Source: Flavobacteriaceae bacterium GF1 (lineage in GTDB: Bacteria; Bacteroidota; Bacteroidia; Flavobacteriales; Flavobacteriaceae). From it: a stretch of DNA of 64,000 nucleotides. The stretch is from assembly GCA_009797885.1 (NCBI GenBank), contig WNKP01000016.1, forward strand, positions 1-64,000, given 5' to 3'. The notes under the pieces are model-generated. The model was not told the DNA's origin and did not search any database. It worked only from the letters and a program-made list of their open reading frames with translations. This document shows, piece by piece, positions 12,796-23,053 of the stretch. The translations under genes were made by a program, and so were the position numbers. Position 1 is the first letter of the stretch. Each line of letters opens with the position of its first letter.

Positions 12796-15700
12796 TTATC
12801 GGTTCAAATAGACGATGCCTTGGGTCGGTGGTGTAGTTCCATCCCCGAAATCTATCGTATAATAGTACACCCCATTGGGCAGTTTGTTGTCCCCCAGGAC
12901 AATACCACGGCTCGCGCTGCCATCCCATTCCGGTGTACTTATATTCCCTTTGTACACTAAAGTACCATTGCGGTCATAAACCGCCATGGTATAATTGGGG
13001 TAGTCATCTTTCAACCACGAAATGGAAAAGGTATCATTGACTCCATCCCCATTTGGTGAGAACCCAAGTTTGTCCGCTTCTGGGACCTCAATACAGTTTT
13101 CAAGGACAACCCTTATCGCGACCCGTTCGGAGGTACAACCATTACCATCCTCCAATAGTCCGTAATAGACGGTATCGTCCACAAGGGGAGCATCGCTTTC
13201 CAGTTCCATGGTGCTGTCCGCTTCGGTATACCAGCGCACAGTGCCATTACCGGAAGCTGCCAAATCGGACACCGTGGGGGCTTCCGAAGTACAGAAATCC
13301 TGTTCGGTATCCACCTCAAGGACAGGAATCCCCAAAACGGAGATTATGGTGGTGCCCATACCTGTACAGCCGTTGGATAGGGCGACCGTAACGGTGAACT
13401 CCTCCCTGTCCGAGACATTGGTTACTTCTGGATTCCGTATATCCGGATTACTGAAAATGGCTTCCCCATTACTGGCCCATGACCACGAAGTCCCCAATCC
13501 GCTTGTTTCACCCAACTGCAGGGGGGAGCCCTGGCAAATCGGTCCGTTATTGGTCATCACAATGGCCATCACGAAGGGGGCCACCGTTACTGTTGCAGTG
13601 CATATGGCCAGATTGCCACTATCATCGGTTGCGGTAAGGGTTACGGTGTTCTCCCCCACATCGGAGCAACCGAAGCCAGTCCTGTCCAGGGAAAGGGACA
13701 CTATACCACTATTATCGGAAGAGTTGTTGTCCACGTCCGCCGCGGTAATCGTTGTATTGCCCGAAGTATTCAGTTTCACTGTGATGTCCTGGCAAATGGC
13801 CGTGGGGGCAATCTTGTCCTCTACGGTAATTACGGTCTCACAGGTCGCTACATTACCACTGTTGTCGGTCACTGTTAGCGTCACGGGAATGTCCCCAAGG
13901 TCGATGGTACCAAAGCTGGTCTTGGACAACGCCAGGGTGACATTCCCACAGGCATCTCGGGAACCGTTATCCACGAAAGCGGGATCTAAAGTGGCCAGAC
14001 CATCGGTATCCAGTTGAATTGTTGTCGCCTGGCACAACGCCATAGGTTGAATCTTGTCCTCCACCATTACCGTGGCGGCACAGCTGTCCGAATTGTTGCT
14101 GGTGTCCGTTACCGTAAGGGTCACCCTGTTGTCCCCCAGATCGGAACAGCCAAAGCTGGTCTTGGACAGGGAAAGGGTAAGTGTGGTACCGCTGTTGTCG
14201 GAGGAGCCATTGTCGATGTCCGACGTGGCAATCGTTGCGCTGCCCGAGGCATCCAGTTGTACGGTAATGTCCCGACAAATGGCTTTGGGGGCCGTTTTGT
14301 CCAACACGGTCACCAAAGCGACACAGGTCTTGGAGTTGTTGTTGGGGTCGGTCACGGTAAGGGTCACAGTACTGTCCCCAAGGTCGGCGACACCAAAGCT
14401 GGTCTTGGACAGGCCAAAGGTGACACTCCCACAGGCATCACGGGAACCGTTGTCCACGTCCTCCGCCACGATGTTCGTGCTGCCGGAGGTGCCCAATTCT
14501 ATGGTCATGTCCTTACAAATGGCTGTGGGGACCGTTTTGTCCTCCACGGCCACCAAAGCGGTACAAGTGTGCGAGTTGTTGCTGGTGTCAGTAATAGTAA
14601 GGGTCACCGTGTTGTCTCCCACATCGGAACAGCCAAAGCTGGTTTTGGAAAGGGTAAGGGTAAGCTCGGTGCCACTGTTGTCGGAAGAGCCGCTATCGAT
14701 GTCCGATGTGGCAATCGTTGCGCTGCCCAAGGCATCCAGTTGTACGGTAATGTCCCGGCAAATGGCCGAGGGGGCTATCTTGTCCTCCACGGTCACCAAA
14801 GCGGTACAGGTCTTCGAGTTGTTGTTGGGATCGGTCACGGTAAGGGTCACCGTGTTCGCTCCAAGGTCATCGCCCGTAAAGCTGCTTTTGGACACCTCTA
14901 AGGAGACATCGCCACAGGCATCATTGGAACCGTTGTCCATAAGGGTGGCATCAAGACCAACCTTACCGTCAGTCCCCAGTTCTAGCAATACCTCCTGGCA
15001 TAGTGCGGTTGGCGGGGTATCTTCCGGGCTATCACCATAAATGTTGAAGCTCATCGCGGCGCGTTCGTTTCCGGCTTCACAGTAGACCAGGCCATCGGCG
15101 CCAATACTAGCGCCATTGGAAAGGCCCTTGCTGTGCCAACCCTTGAGCGTGGCATCCCAGTTCGCCTCGGAGAGCCCGGTACCGCTGAGCATGGCGGCAC
15201 CAATACCCAAACTGGCCATGTTCCAGGCCCCAAGGTTCTGGTCAAAGGAACTCGCCCCATCGAACATGCTTTCCATATCCTGCACCTTGCCCACGTTCCA
15301 GGAACTGAGGTCCTGGTTAAAGGCCCTTGCGTCATGGAACACCGACCACATGCTCCCCACATTGCCCACATCCCAGGTACTGAGGTCCCCGTTAAAGGAG
15401 GTCGCGCCCCAGAACAGGTAATCCATCAACGATAAACTGGACGTGTTCCAGGCAAGGTCCTGGTCAAAGGACGTTGCGAAACCGAACATACCCTCCATAT
15501 CCCTCACGCTGGACACGTTCCAGGAACCGATGTCCTGGTTGAAGGCGCTTGCTCTGGTGAACATATAGATCATAGTGGTCACATTGCCCACATCCCAGGA
15601 ACCGATGTCCCCGTCAAAGGCGGTCGCGCCGTTGAACACGGCACCCATATCCGTTACATTGGCCGTGTTCCAGCTGGCGAGGGAGCCCAGTTTCCCCGTA

Positions 15701-18576
15701 AGCGAGGTACAGCCTTGGAACATTCGTCTCATACTGGTCACGTTGTCCAGATCGGGCGCATCGAGTGCCCTGATCTCCAGATTGCCACAGCCAATGAATG
15801 CCTCTTCCATGGTGGTCCAGGCGATGCCGCTGCCCCATTGGTCCACGGAGAGCAGCTTGCTGCCCCCTCCCTTGAACCCGGTCAGGGATCCATCCCCGGA
15901 GAAGGCATTGCGCAGGGCCACCTGTATCTCCCCTGCTGTATAGCTGTTACCGTCAGGGGCCTTATATTGAGTGACATCCACGGTAGTGGTCCCGGTCTGG
16001 TCGAACAGGTCAAAGGAACCGTCATTGCCCACGTCCACATCGTAGGTCCCGATGCCGGGAATGGTGATGGACGCATCGGTGGATGAACCGGATTTGGTCG
16101 TGTCCCAGGTGGTGACAAACAAGGTGGAATTGGGCTCCACAGTTACCGTGATAGTACAGTTGGCCGTCTGGTTGTTGGCCGGGGTTTTTACCGTAAGGGT
16201 TACCGTGTTATCACCAAGATCGGTGGTTGTGAAGGTGTTCCGTTGCAGAGTCAGGGAAACATCCCCACAGCCATTGCTACCGTCGTCCACAAGGTCGGCC
16301 GTTAAGGTGGCCGTACCGCTGGGGCCCAGTTGGAGCATCACCGACTGCCGGCATAGGGCCGTCGGCTGGGCTTGCGAAACGCCGTCGCCGGTAATGGCAA
16401 AGTTCATCGAGCCACGCTCGTTGAAGGCCTCACAGTACACCAGGCCCGAGGCTCCCACGGTAAGGCCGTTAGAGCCCTGTCCGTGCCAACCCACCAGCGT
16501 CGCGTCCCAGTTCGCAACCGAGAGCCCACTGCCGTTGAGCATGGAGGTCCCCAGGGTCAACAGCCCAAGGTCCCATCCCCCCAGGTCCTGATCAAAGGTG
16601 CTTGCCCCATTGAGCATGGAGGTCATATCGGTCGCGCTGCCCGTGTCCCAACTGCCGATCTCCCCGTTGAAGGACACCGCCCCGGAGAACATACCGGACA
16701 TATTGGACACCCCGGCCGTGTTCCAGATCGCAAAGCCCGTGCCCCCCTCGAGGGACGTACAGCCCTTGAACATATCGGCCATGGTCGCCACACTCCCCAG
16801 GTTGGGGGCATCATCCGTATCCACCTTCAGGTTCGTACAGCCCTCAAAGGCGCCTTCCATCGTGCTCCAGGCCACATTGGTGCTCCATTGGTCCACCGAG
16901 AGCAGCTTCTCCCTGTCGCCGCCGTCCGTGCCCCCAAAGTGTATCCGGGTCAGGGTCCCCGCCCCTGTGGCCGCACTGCTGAGGGCCACCTGTATCTCAC
17001 CGGCCGTATAGTTGCCATTGGTTGCAGGGTCGGTGTAATTGGTCACGATCACCGTCGTGGTCCCGGTCTGGTCGAACAGGTCGTAGGTGCCGTCATTGCC
17101 CACGTCCACATCATAGGTACCCGTGGCGGAGATGGTGATGGAGTTGTCGGCAGAGGCGCCGGATTCGGTCGTGTCCCAGGTGGTGACGAAGGCGCTTGTG
17201 GGATAGGCCACAATGGTGACCTTGGCCGTACAGCTACTTTCATTCCCGTTGGGGTCGGTGACCGTTAGGGTAACCGTCTCTGTACCGATATCGCTGGTCC
17301 TGAAGTCCACCTTCGATAGGACCAGCGAGGCAATCCCACAGGTATCGCTGGAGCCGTTGTCCACCGATGCGATGGCCAAGGTGCCCGTCCCGTCCGCGGC
17401 CAGTTGCACCGTGGCCGTTTGGCATATCGCCGTTGGGGCCACGGTCTCCTCACCGTCACCGGTGATCTTAAAACCCCTATCTATAAGCTCGGCCCGTTGG
17501 GTGCCGGCCGTACAGTATTCCAGGCCGGTGGCATGGATGATAACGTTGTTGGAGTTGGTAATCCCCTGTCCGTGCCAGCCGATAAGTGTCGCGTCCCAAT
17601 TCAGGGCCGAGAGCTTACTTGACCAGAGCATACTGTTACCATTGGAGACCTTGCTTACGTTCCAGGCCCCCAGACTCTGGTCAAAGGCCCCTGCAAATAT
17701 GAACAGCCCCCCCATATTCTCCACATTGCTGGTGTTCCATCCGCTGATGTCCCCATTAAAGGATTTCGAATTGGCGAACATTTGCGCCATATTGGTCACG
17801 CTCCCCGTATTCCAGGAACCTATTTCCCCGTTGAAGGAATCCGTACCGGCAAACATATCGGACATATTGGTCACCTTGCCCGTGTCCCAGGAATCAAGGT
17901 CACGGTCAAAGATGACCGTACTGGTGAACATAAAGCTCATATCGGTCACGTTGCCGGTATTCCAGTAACCGATGTCCCCGTTGAAGCTGTCCGCATCACG
18001 GAACATGCTCCCCATATTGGTCACGTTGCCCGTGTCCCAATTGGAGAAGCCTGCGGCCCCTGTAACGGAAGGGCACCTATCGAACATCCCGACCAAACTG
18101 GTCAAACTGCCCAGGTTCGGGGCGTCCGTTGCCCTGATATCCAAATAGTCACAGCCACGGAATGCGTTCTCCATGGTGGTCCAGGCAATACTACTGCCCC
18201 AGTTGTCCACGGAGATCAGCTTCCATCTGTCCCTTACATTGTTGAAGTTGATCCGGGTCAGTCCCCCGGTCCCGGAGGCATTGCGAAGGGCCACCTGTAT
18301 CTCCCCTGCCGTATACCCATAGGCTGTTACATCTATGGTAATGGACCCGCTTTGGTCCGTAAGGTCATAGTCACCATCATTGCCCAGATCCACATCGTAG
18401 GTCCCCGTGGCGGGGATGGTGATTGAGTTGCTGTCGGAAGAACCTGTCCTGGTCGTGGTCGTGCGCCAAGTAGTGATGAATTCGTCCTGGGCAAACAGGC
18501 CTGTAGTCATCCATAAGCAGGTAAAAAAGGTAAGCAGAGGCCTCCTAAGTCCCATAAAATAGTTTGTTCTCATCAT
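12796..18576 (-). CDS. Secreted BspA-family/HYR repeat protein with type IX (gliding-type) sorting domain
   Basis: A complete protein of 1926 residues. Residues 1-29 are a signal peptide ending in LFAQ. Three composite modules follow (about 30-455, 460-810, 815-1260), each with a TTW/TYDVD domain (TYDVD at 59, 487, 844), BspA-type DUF285 repeats with MF and FNGDIGSW motifs, and an HYR-like domain. Residues 1190-1665 are six HYR-like repeats in strict alternation of two types. Residues 1670-1830 look Ig/PKD-like. Residues 1837-1926 match the gliding-motility-associated C-terminal domain (FSPNGDGVNDTF, then GVYYYTIDF), which directs export and surface attachment through the type IX system. Start: ATG ATG at 18576/18573, ahead of a good signal peptide. 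It is a paralogue of the gene at 1-11476 in the same orientation. Adhesion or matrix function is inferred. Confidence 0.93.
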   Translation of the reverse strand: MMRTNYFMGLRRPLLTFFTCLWMTTGLFAQDEFITTWRTTTTRTGSSDSNSITIPATGTYDVDLGNDGDYDLTDQSGSITIDVTAYGYTAGEIQVALRNASGTGGLTRINFNNVRDRWKLISVDNWGSSIAWTTMENAFRGCDYLDIRATDAPNLGSLTSLVGMFDRCPSVTGAAGFSNWDTGNVTNMGSMFRDADSFNGDIGYWNTGNVTDMSFMFTSTVIFDRDLDSWDTGKVTNMSDMFAGTDSFNGEIGSWNTGSVTNMAQMFANSKSFNGDISGWNTSNVENMGGLFIFAGAFDQSLGAWNVSKVSNGNSMLWSSKLSALNWDATLIGWHGQGITNSNNVIIHATGLEYCTAGTQRAELIDRGFKITGDGEETVAPTAICQTATVQLAADGTGTLAIASVDNGSSDTCGIASLVLSKVDFRTSDIGTETVTLTVTDPNGNESSCTAKVTIVAYPTSAFVTTWDTTESGASADNSITISATGTYDVDVGNDGTYDLFDQTGTTTVIVTNYTDPATNGNYTAGEIQVALSSAATGAGTLTRIHFGGTDGGDREKLLSVDQWSTNVAWSTMEGAFEGCTNLKVDTDDAPNLGSVATMADMFKGCTSLEGGTGFAIWNTAGVSNMSGMFSGAVSFNGEIGSWDTGSATDMTSMLNGASTFDQDLGGWDLGLLTLGTSMLNGSGLSVANWDATLVGWHGQGSNGLTVGASGLVYCEAFNERGSMNFAITGDGVSQAQPTALCRQSVMLQLGPSGTATLTADLVDDGSNGCGDVSLTLQRNTFTTTDLGDNTVTLTVKTPANNQTANCTITVTVEPNSTLFVTTWDTTKSGSSTDASITIPGIGTYDVDVGNDGSFDLFDQTGTTTVDVTQYKAPDGNSYTAGEIQVALRNAFSGDGSLTGFKGGGSKLLSVDQWGSGIAWTTMEEAFIGCGNLEIRALDAPDLDNVTSMRRMFQGCTSLTGKLGSLASWNTANVTDMGAVFNGATAFDGDIGSWDVGNVTTMIYMFTRASAFNQDIGSWNVSSVRDMEGMFGFATSFDQDLAWNTSSLSLMDYLFWGATSFNGDLSTWDVGNVGSMWSVFHDARAFNQDLSSWNVGKVQDMESMFDGASSFDQNLGAWNMASLGIGAAMLSGTGLSEANWDATLKGWHSKGLSNGASIGADGLVYCEAGNERAAMSFNIYGDSPEDTPPTALCQEVLLELGTDGKVGLDATLMDNGSNDACGDVSLEVSKSSFTGDDLGANTVTLTVTDPNNNSKTCTALVTVEDKIAPSAICRDITVQLDALGSATIATSDIDSGSSDNSGTELTLTLSKTSFGCSDVGDNTVTLTITDTSNNSHTCTALVAVEDKTVPTAICKDMTIELGTSGSTNIVAEDVDNGSRDACGSVTFGLSKTSFGVADLGDSTVTLTVTDPNNNSKTCVALVTVLDKTAPKAICRDITVQLDASGSATIATSDIDNGSSDNSGTTLTLSLSKTSFGCSDLGDNRVTLTVTDTSNNSDSCAATVMVEDKIQPMALCQATTIQLDTDGLATLDPAFVDNGSRDACGNVTLALSKTSFGTIDLGDIPVTLTVTDNSGNVATCETVITVEDKIAPTAICQDITVKLNTSGNTTITAADVDNNSSDNSGIVSLSLDRTGFGCSDVGENTVTLTATDDSGNLAICTATVTVAPFVMAIVMTNNGPICQGSPLQLGETSGLGTSWSWASNGEAIFSNPDIRNPEVTNVSDREEFTVTVALSNGCTGMGTTIISVLGIPVLEVDTEQDFCTSEAPTVSDLAASGNGTVRWYTEADSTMELESDAPLVDDTVYYGLLEDGNGCTSERVAIRVVLENCIEVPEADKLGFSPNGDGVNDTFSISWLKDDYPNYTMAVYDRNGTLVYKGNISTPEWDGSASRGIVLGDNKLPNGVYYYTIDFGDGTTPPTQGIVYLNR

Positions 18577-19591
18577 ATATCAAGGTATTTGCACAAAAGA
18601 ATCGACGTTAAATCAATCGATATTGTAGTATTGAAAAGGATTGGTCCGGATCCCATACCAGGAGCCGGAGCTTTGGTTTTGGTACTGGATACCGGAGATA
18701 GGTAAAAACGGGAAACGGGGTATACTGGAATTTCCAAACACCCCTTCTTGTACAACCTTCCGCACACTGTTTTCCTATTGTTCATCAAAACAATTGGCAT
18801 CCTTATAATCCAATCATTACCAGCACATTAACCCGGGCGTACCCGCTTTTTTGAACTGGAAGTGCCATAAGATTTGGCAAGTGGGAAGGTCCCGTAGGAA
18901 TTTTCCTCTTTCAACGCACATGACACTTTTTCAAGTAAAAGTATCCCCTTGGGTCCAACACTTTAACACCAATGTAATAAGCGTCCTATTTCAATGTAAC
19001 AATCGTCTATATCTGATAATAATTGGGAGATCCTAAGGAGTTGATAATCAAGTGACCGTTGAGAACAGGAGGTACCATGGCAACTACCCCGGCCAAGGGA
19101 ATATATTCCAACGGTCCAAGTCCCGCTTTGGTCATGTGCCGGTCCTATACTCCAATGACTGCAGGGCCAGAGGAAATCATTGCCCATCTGGATCGTATTG
19201 TACCAGTTGTTCATATCCCATCAGGTAGAATCGTGCTTTTCCAATGTTCCTCGTTCGGAAATCCGTGAATGACCTTTAAATCCTTATCATAAATCCCAGA
19301 AAGGGAATGCCCGCATTAAAGATGTTGGGCCATGCCTTCAACTGAGCTGGAATCCCAAAAAGACCATTTTTCTTGATAAGGAAAGGAATCGGCCTTTTCC
19401 AAGGGCCCATACATTAGGGCTATGAATTAGCTATGTTTTGTTCCTCCCCCACAACCGAATTCTCCTGTTTTATATTTGTTAAATAAAAGTTAAATTACAG
19501 TACTTTGTTTTGCATAGTACCATCTTTTGGATATATATTTGCATCGTAAGCTAATAGGTTAAACTATTTTCAATCAAAAATCGAACTAAAA
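18577..19591. other. Long intergenic region upstream of divergent genes
   Basis: No gene with recognisable domains is seen in about 1 kb. The stretch 18896-19000 resembles 11786-11890 upstream of the other giant gene: both share GGAATTTTCCTCT, then AAAAGTA, CCTTGGG and a GTAA/GCGT block. It is therefore a duplicated 5' flank, perhaps regulatory, perhaps the remains of an older gene. A promoter for the plus-strand DUF4870 gene lies at its right end. Confidence 0.6.
19510..19541 (+). promoter_or_regulatory. Predicted Bacteroidetes-type promoter for DUF4870-DUF4440
   Basis: TTG at 19510-19512, a 21-base gap, and TATATTTG at 19534-19541 match the known Flavobacterium -33/-7 pattern (TTG, then TAnnTTTG). 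The start codon is 50 bases downstream. Confidence 0.55.
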
Positions 19592-20074
19592 ATGGCAACC
19601 GTATTAACCAAACATGAGCGCAACCTGTCGGCAATCATCCATGCGTCGACCTTTTCAAAGTATTTTATACCCTTTGGAAATTTTATTCTTCCGTTGATAC
19701 TTTGGACCGCCAACAAAAAGGAATACGACTTTGTGGATTACAACGGTAAGCAGGCTTTGAATTTTCAAATCAGCATGTTGTTGTACTCCATAGTGGTCAG
19801 TCTGATCAGCATTCCTTTCTTTATTGGTTTTTTACCGGATCTATTGGACGGGAATTTTTGGGGCTTTCATGGATTGAGCGACCTAAACAACCTGAATATC
19901 CATATTAGCAGTGATGATTTCAGATGGGGTCGATTTTTCTGGCCCGTGGGAATAAGCGGGGTGTTACATGCCGGTCTTGTGGTAATCAATGTGGTATACA
20001 CCATTTTGGCCACCATACGTACCAATGAGGGGCAACATTTTCAATATCCATTCACCATAAAATTCATAAAATAA
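19592..20074 (+). CDS. DUF4870 family membrane protein
   Basis: 160 residues. The conserved segment near residues 20-55 (ASTFSKYFIPFGNFILPL, then DFVDYNGKQALNFQ) is typical of DUF4870, a small membrane protein family of unknown function common in Bacteroidetes and Firmicutes. About three to four hydrophobic segments are visible. Its stop codon overlaps the start of the next gene (TAATG at 20072-20076), so the two are probably translationally coupled. A good promoter lies just upstream. Confidence 0.85.
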   Translation: MATVLTKHERNLSAIIHASTFSKYFIPFGNFILPLILWTANKKEYDFVDYNGKQALNFQISMLLYSIVVSLISIPFFIGFLPDLLDGNFWGFHGLSDLNNLNIHISSDDFRWGRFFWPVGISGVLHAGLVVINVVYTILATIRTNEGQHFQYPFTIKFIK

Positions 20075-20583
20075 TGAAGGGAGTTGGAAAAATAGCACTA
20101 TTGGTCCTTGGGATGCTGGGCATGAATCTAAATGCCCAATCCGACACTGAAAATACGCTTTATAAAACGCTTAAGACGAAGGACAGTATTTTATTTGATG
20201 CCGCCTTCAACAGCTGTGGAATTGCCACTTTACATGCCCTGTTCACAGTGGACTTTGAGTTCTACCATGATAAGGGAGGCATTACAGAAGGCCGGGATAC
20301 CTTTGTTGGCCGCATAGCCGACGAATGTTCCAACAGAAAGCCGGGCACCCAACAACCCGCCAAAAGGATTTTGGTGCCGGGAAGTTTGGAGGTATATCCC
20401 TTATACCAGAACGGACGGTTGTACGGTGCCATTCAACATGGCGTGCACAGTTTTGAATTTTTAAATGATTCAGGGGAATATCAAAAGGGAGATATTGCAA
20501 AATTCACCCACGTCTGGATTTTGGATGGGGATGAATGGAGAATTAAACGTGAACTGAGTTACGACCATCAGTTACAACAATAA
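20074..20583 (+). CDS. Exported DUF4440 / NTF2-like protein
   Basis: 169 residues with an N-terminal signal peptide ending in LNAQ. The rest reads as the NTF2-like DUF4440 fold: a helix with DSILFDAAFNSC, a segment FYHDKGGITEGRD, and a C-terminal strand pair with FTHVWILDGDEWRIKRELS. Proteins of this group are small periplasmic or secreted domains without a proven common activity. It starts within the stop codon of the DUF4870 gene. Confidence 0.8.
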   Translation: MKGVGKIALLVLGMLGMNLNAQSDTENTLYKTLKTKDSILFDAAFNSCGIATLHALFTVDFEFYHDKGGITEGRDTFVGRIADECSNRKPGTQQPAKRILVPGSLEVYPLYQNGRLYGAIQHGVHSFEFLNDSGEYQKGDIAKFTHVWILDGDEWRIKRELSYDHQLQQ

Positions 20584-20598
20584 TCATTAGTGATCAAG

Positions 20599-20715
20599 CT
20601 GTGCCTGGCACAGTGGAAAAATCGAAATAGGAGTTTAATCATCAAACCTGTGCCAAGCACAGTAGAAGTATCAAAAAACGAACAAAAACAATTTGCCCTG
20701 AGCTTGGTAGAAGGG
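20599..20715. repeat. Cluster of short intergenic palindromes
   Basis: Three related palindromic units lie between the DUF4440 and PadR genes. CTGTGCCTGGCACAG at 20599-20613 is a perfect palindrome around one T. CTGTGCCAAGCACAG at 20648-20662 is its sibling. CCCTGAGCTTGGTAGAAGGG at 20696-20715 is a weaker one. Each is followed by a similar GTGGAA/GTAGAAG tail. They look like dispersed repeat elements rather than a coding sequence. Confidence 0.65.
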
Positions 20716-20824
20716 CCATCAATCAACAATCAACCAAAAACCGTTTCCACTCCCGCTGCTCATCACAGCGGGGTTGGGTGGAAACCAAAAACGAACAGTT
20801 AATTAATTAAGGAATCCTAAAGTT

Positions 20825-21154
20825 ATGAACATAGAAAACACAAAAGCACAAATGCGAAAAGGGGTTCTGGAGTATTGCATTCTTTCCATTCTCAGGGAAA
20901 ATGACAAGTATGCCTCAGAAATTCTTGGAGCCCTTAAAGACGCAAAGATGCTTGTGGTGGAAGGTACCATTTACCCTTTACTTACCCGATTAAAAAATGC
21001 GGGCCTGCTCAACTATCGTTGGGAAGAGTCCACGTCGGGACCACCTCGAAAATATTATGCCCTTACGGAGACAGGTCAATTGTTCTTAAAGGAATTGAAC
21101 GGTACCTGGGACGAACTTAGAAATGCAGTAAACTTGGTAACCAACAACACATAA
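20825..21154 (+). CDS. PadR family transcriptional regulator
   Basis: 109 residues, the usual length of a short PadR-type winged-helix regulator. The helix-turn-helix region (GVLEYCILSILRENDKYAS) and the wing with GTIYPLLTRLKNAGLL are characteristic, as is the RKYYALTETG segment. It lies 11 bp ahead of the PspC-domain gene, which is the usual Bacteroidetes arrangement, and probably controls that gene and itself in response to envelope or other stress. The ligand is unknown. Confidence 0.93.
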   Translation: MNIENTKAQMRKGVLEYCILSILRENDKYASEILGALKDAKMLVVEGTIYPLLTRLKNAGLLNYRWEESTSGPPRKYYALTETGQLFLKELNGTWDELRNAVNLVTNNT

Positions 21155-21165
21155 GAAATCAAAAA

Positions 21166-22887
21166 ATGAATAAGACAGTAAATATAAATTTAGCAAATAC
21201 CTTCTTTCACATAGATGAAGAAGCGTACAACAAGCTAAGGCGATATCTGGAGTCCATAAAACGTTCGTTTTCGGGCACGGCCGGTAGCGATGAAATCATT
21301 GCTGATATCGAGGCCCGTATTGCCGAACTCTTCTCCGAAAAAATGGAGCACGACCGGCAAGTGATCACCCAGAAAGAGGTAGATGCCGTCATTAACGTAA
21401 TGGGGCAGCCCGAGGATTATATGGTGGATGAGGATATTTTTGAAGACGAGCCAAGGCCAAAATCCAAACCAACGTCCTCCCAAAGGGTCAAAAAGCTCTA
21501 CAGGGATAACGAGCAAAAATATATTGGAGGGGTGTGTTCCGGTCTGGAACATTACCTGGGCTTTGATGCCCTTTGGATCCGATTGATTTTTATTCTTTTG
21601 GCCGTATTTACAGGTTTTGGCTTAATAGCTTATATCCTATTATGGATTTTGGTTCCGGAAGCCACCACTACCTCGCAAAAATTGGACATGCGGGGAGAGC
21701 CCATCAACATCAGCAATATAGAACGCAAAGTAAAAGAGGGGTTTGATGATGTTGCAGACAAGGTCAAAAACGTTGACTACGAAAAAGTAGGCAACAAGGT
21801 CAAAAGCAGCTCCAAGACCTTTTTTGATACCATTGGTGATATTTTCATGTTTTTATTTAAAGTATTTGGAAAATTTATAGGCATTTTATTGATCATCATT
21901 GGGGCAGCCACCCTAATAGGCCTATTTGTGGGACTGGTCACCGTAGGTGTCATTGATATCGTCCATTTCCCGGGTGTTGATTTTTACGATATTGTAAATA
22001 CCACCGGTGCCCCGGTATGGTTGGTCTCTTTCCTATTGTTTTTGGCCATTGGTATCCCTTTCTTCTTTGTCCTTTATCTGGGCCTGAAGATTTTGGTCAA
22101 CAACCTTAAGTCCATTGGAAACATTGCCAAGTTTACCCTTCTGGGTGTTTGGTTGCTATCCATTGCAGTCCTCATTGCGCTGGGGGTCAGGCAAGCGGCG
22201 GCCCATGCCTTTACCGGGACAACGACGATTAACGAAGAGTTTTCGTTGCAACAGCCCACGGACACTATTGCCATACGTATGCGATCCACGGAAAACATTG
22301 AATATGATAAAAGGTTCAACTTTGACGATCTGGCGATGGTCTATGATGAAAATGGGCAGGCATTGCTCTATTCCGAAGATGTGAGGTTCAATATTAAAAA
22401 ATCTACGGATAGCATCATTCGTTTGAAAGTAAAAAAAGACGCGGACGGAAGTTCTTTTGAAGAGGCCAGGGAACGTTCCTCAATGATTGCCTACGGCTAT
22501 ACCTTTTTAGGAAATGAATTGGTCCTCAATGATTTTTTGACCAGCAATATTTCGGAAAAAATGCGTAACCAAGAGGTGAGGAACATCGTCTATATTCCTG
22601 AGGGCATGGTGGTGAAGTTTGATGATTCGGCCAAAGGAAACATAGGCAGGAGCACAAAAAATGACAAGGATCTTTACCGAAATGATATAGTTGATTACCT
22701 ATGGGTCATGGGCAGCGATGGCGAATTAAAATGCCAGGACTGCCCAGATGACCTTGATTGGAACGACGATGACAGTGGCCGAATCATAATCAATGAAGAC
22801 GGGGTTGACATTAATATAGAGGATGGCAATGACTCCTTTAAAGTGAAAGTGGATGAGAACGGAGTAGAGATAAAGGCCAAGGATTAA
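21166..22887 (+). CDS. PspC domain membrane protein
   Basis: 573 residues. Residues 1-100 form a cytoplasmic region with NLANTFFHIDEEAYNKL and a long helix. Residues about 110-165 are a PspC domain (KLYRDNEQKYIGGVCSGLEH, then a membrane helix with the ILVPE end). Three or four further membrane helices lie between about 225 and 350. The C-terminal 200 residues are soluble and rich in Asp at the end. This is the large Bacteroidetes form of the phage-shock PspC protein, likely involved in sensing membrane stress. It follows the PadR gene by 11 bp, so the two form an operon. Confidence 0.92.
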   Translation: MNKTVNINLANTFFHIDEEAYNKLRRYLESIKRSFSGTAGSDEIIADIEARIAELFSEKMEHDRQVITQKEVDAVINVMGQPEDYMVDEDIFEDEPRPKSKPTSSQRVKKLYRDNEQKYIGGVCSGLEHYLGFDALWIRLIFILLAVFTGFGLIAYILLWILVPEATTTSQKLDMRGEPINISNIERKVKEGFDDVADKVKNVDYEKVGNKVKSSSKTFFDTIGDIFMFLFKVFGKFIGILLIIIGAATLIGLFVGLVTVGVIDIVHFPGVDFYDIVNTTGAPVWLVSFLLFLAIGIPFFFVLYLGLKILVNNLKSIGNIAKFTLLGVWLLSIAVLIALGVRQAAAHAFTGTTTINEEFSLQQPTDTIAIRMRSTENIEYDKRFNFDDLAMVYDENGQALLYSEDVRFNIKKSTDSIIRLKVKKDADGSSFEEARERSSMIAYGYTFLGNELVLNDFLTSNISEKMRNQEVRNIVYIPEGMVVKFDDSAKGNIGRSTKNDKDLYRNDIVDYLWVMGSDGELKCQDCPDDLDWNDDDSGRIIINEDGVDINIEDGNDSFKVKVDENGVEIKAKD

Positions 22888-23053
22888 TGACAATTCAGCC
22901 TTAAAAATTTACAATTGGGAAAGTTTTAATAGAAAAGACAGCGCTTAAATACGAATTTCATATTGAATTTATCGCAGTATCCATTGAATTAAAAACCATA
23001 TCAATCAATTAATAACGAATCCTGGAACAAGTCCAGATCAAAAAACAACAATC

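Noticed and set aside
13208-18426. Plus-strand frames within the second giant gene
   Set aside because: Shadows of the minus-strand gene, which has a signal peptide, repeats and a sorting domain.
20590-20802. Small plus-strand frame of 70 codons
   Set aside because: It runs through the palindrome cluster and has no domain or conserved start.
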